Made by a program: the position numbers and the translations under genes. Below the pieces are notes generated by a model. That model saw only the letters and a list, made by a program, of their open reading frames with translations, ran no database searches and was not told where the DNA came from. DNA of 64,000 nucleotides from Parasedimentitalea denitrificans. Lineage in GTDB: Bacteria; Pseudomonadota; Alphaproteobacteria; Rhodobacterales; Rhodobacteraceae. The stretch is from contig NZ_QHLQ01000017.1 in the NCBI RefSeq assembly GCF_011813015.1, forward strand, positions 1-64,000, in the 5' to 3' direction. Shown piece by piece: positions 63,527-64,000 of the stretch. Position 1 is the stretch's first letter. Every line of letters starts with the position of its first letter.

Positions 63527-64000
63527 TTATTTTCCGTACACGTAGTCAGGTAGCCATATGGCGATCTGTGGGAAGATCATGACCAGTGCCAATGCCGAGA
63601 CCATGATCAGCGCAAAGGGGATGATCGAGATATAGATGTCGCGCAGCGAGATTTCCGGCGGCGCCATTGCTCGCATCAGGAACAGGTTATAGCCAAACGG
63701 CGGTGTCATATAGGCGATCTGGGTGGTGATGGTGTAGAGCACGCCGTACCAGATCAGGTCGAAACCCAGTTCGCCAACCAGCGGCACATAGAGCGGCGCT
63801 ACGATCACCAGCATGGCGGTGTCATCCAGGAATGTGCCCATCAGCAAGAAGCTGACCTGCATCAGGATCAGGATCATCCATGGGCTAAGACCCAGCTGGC
63901 TGGTGAACAGGTCCTTGATCGCATTGACCGCGCCAAGACCGTCAAAGATCGCACCAAAGCCAAGCGCCGCCAGAATGATCCACATGAACATGCAGGAAAT
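63527..64000 (-). CDS. TRAP transporter large permease (DctM), C-terminal part
   Basis: The final 154 codons or more; the gene continues past the right edge. Hydrophobic throughout with about four spans. It shows the DctM C-terminal features LLMGTFLDDTAMLVIVAPLYVP-type loop (quoted in part), TQIAYMTPPFGYNLFLMRA with the conserved TPPFG, and a last helix ending IWLPDYVYGK. Forms the sodium-coupled channel for the solute bound by the adjacent DctP. A small DctQ subunit is expected beyond the edge. Confidence 0.92.
   Translation of the reverse strand: MSCMFMWIILAALGFGAIFDGLGAVNAIKDLFTSQLGLSPWMILILMQVSFLLMGTFLDDTAMLVIVAPLYVPLVGELGFDLIWYGVLYTITTQIAYMTPPFGYNLFLMRAMAPPEISLRDIYISIIPFALIMVSALALVMIFPQIAIWLPDYVYGK

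Overview
The window reads as one contiguous piece of a marine Rhodobacterales (Roseobacter-group) chromosome. This is inferred from gene content and order: a clade-I nosCRZDFYLX denitrification cluster, an FdnG-type formate dehydrogenase island with its DUF3305/DUF3306/TorD/Tat-target escort genes, an Entner-Doudoroff operon, TRAP transport, and intergenic repeats of a type I associate with this family. By eye the base composition is in the mid-to-high fifties % GC (not computed). No rRNA, tRNA or CRISPR array was seen. The only sign of mobility is the truncated start of an IS3-type transposase at the left edge.

Layout. 0.3-8.7 kb: aromatic catabolism by protocatechuate 4,5-cleavage, split around a LysR regulator with two HTH domains: pobA and ligC leftward, galB-ligK-ligU-ligI-ligA-ligB rightward. 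Together they take 4-hydroxybenzoate to pyruvate and oxaloacetate. 8.8-17.8 kb: leftward nos operon for N2O respiration behind an FNR/Nnr-type promoter. 18.0-24.3 kb: gph, then a leftward pgi-zwf-edd-eda operon without pgl. 24.5-34.5 kb: an amino-sugar island read divergently from one control region with two mirrored 21-bp operators. One arm is murQ plus a sugar ABC transporter and a Gfo/Idh/MocA oxidoreductase; the other is a BadF-type kinase, a GntR repressor, a SIS deaminase and nagA. 34.8-38.4 kb: a GtrB-methyltransferase-GtrA-GtrC-like surface glycosylation cassette.

38.6-56.8 kb: a metal/formate island. It holds tungstate importer tupBCA, a leftward DUF6505/ligase-like/Mrp operon, a hybrid protein joining a shortened TupA-like domain to a c-type cytochrome, a four-cluster polyferredoxin, DUF3305, DUF3306, TorD chaperone, a Tat-target peptide, fdhA-fdhB-fdhC, a 44-residue membrane protein, an NtrC-type regulator lacking the GAFTGA loop, and a convergent histidine kinase. 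57.1-58.1 kb: gap, whose upstream operator nearly matches the one in front of pgi, suggesting common control of central carbon flow. 58.3-64.0 kb: a leftward operon of TRAP transporter, glutamine-synthetase-like ligase, aldehyde dehydrogenase and Fe-type alcohol dehydrogenase, which looks like uptake and gamma-glutamylation of an amine or amino-alcohol.

The most novel-looking items are the TupA-like/cytochrome c hybrid in the tungstate-formate dehydrogenase island, the GAFTGA-less regulator coupled to a micro-membrane protein, the mirrored amino-sugar operators, and the shared gap/pgi operator.
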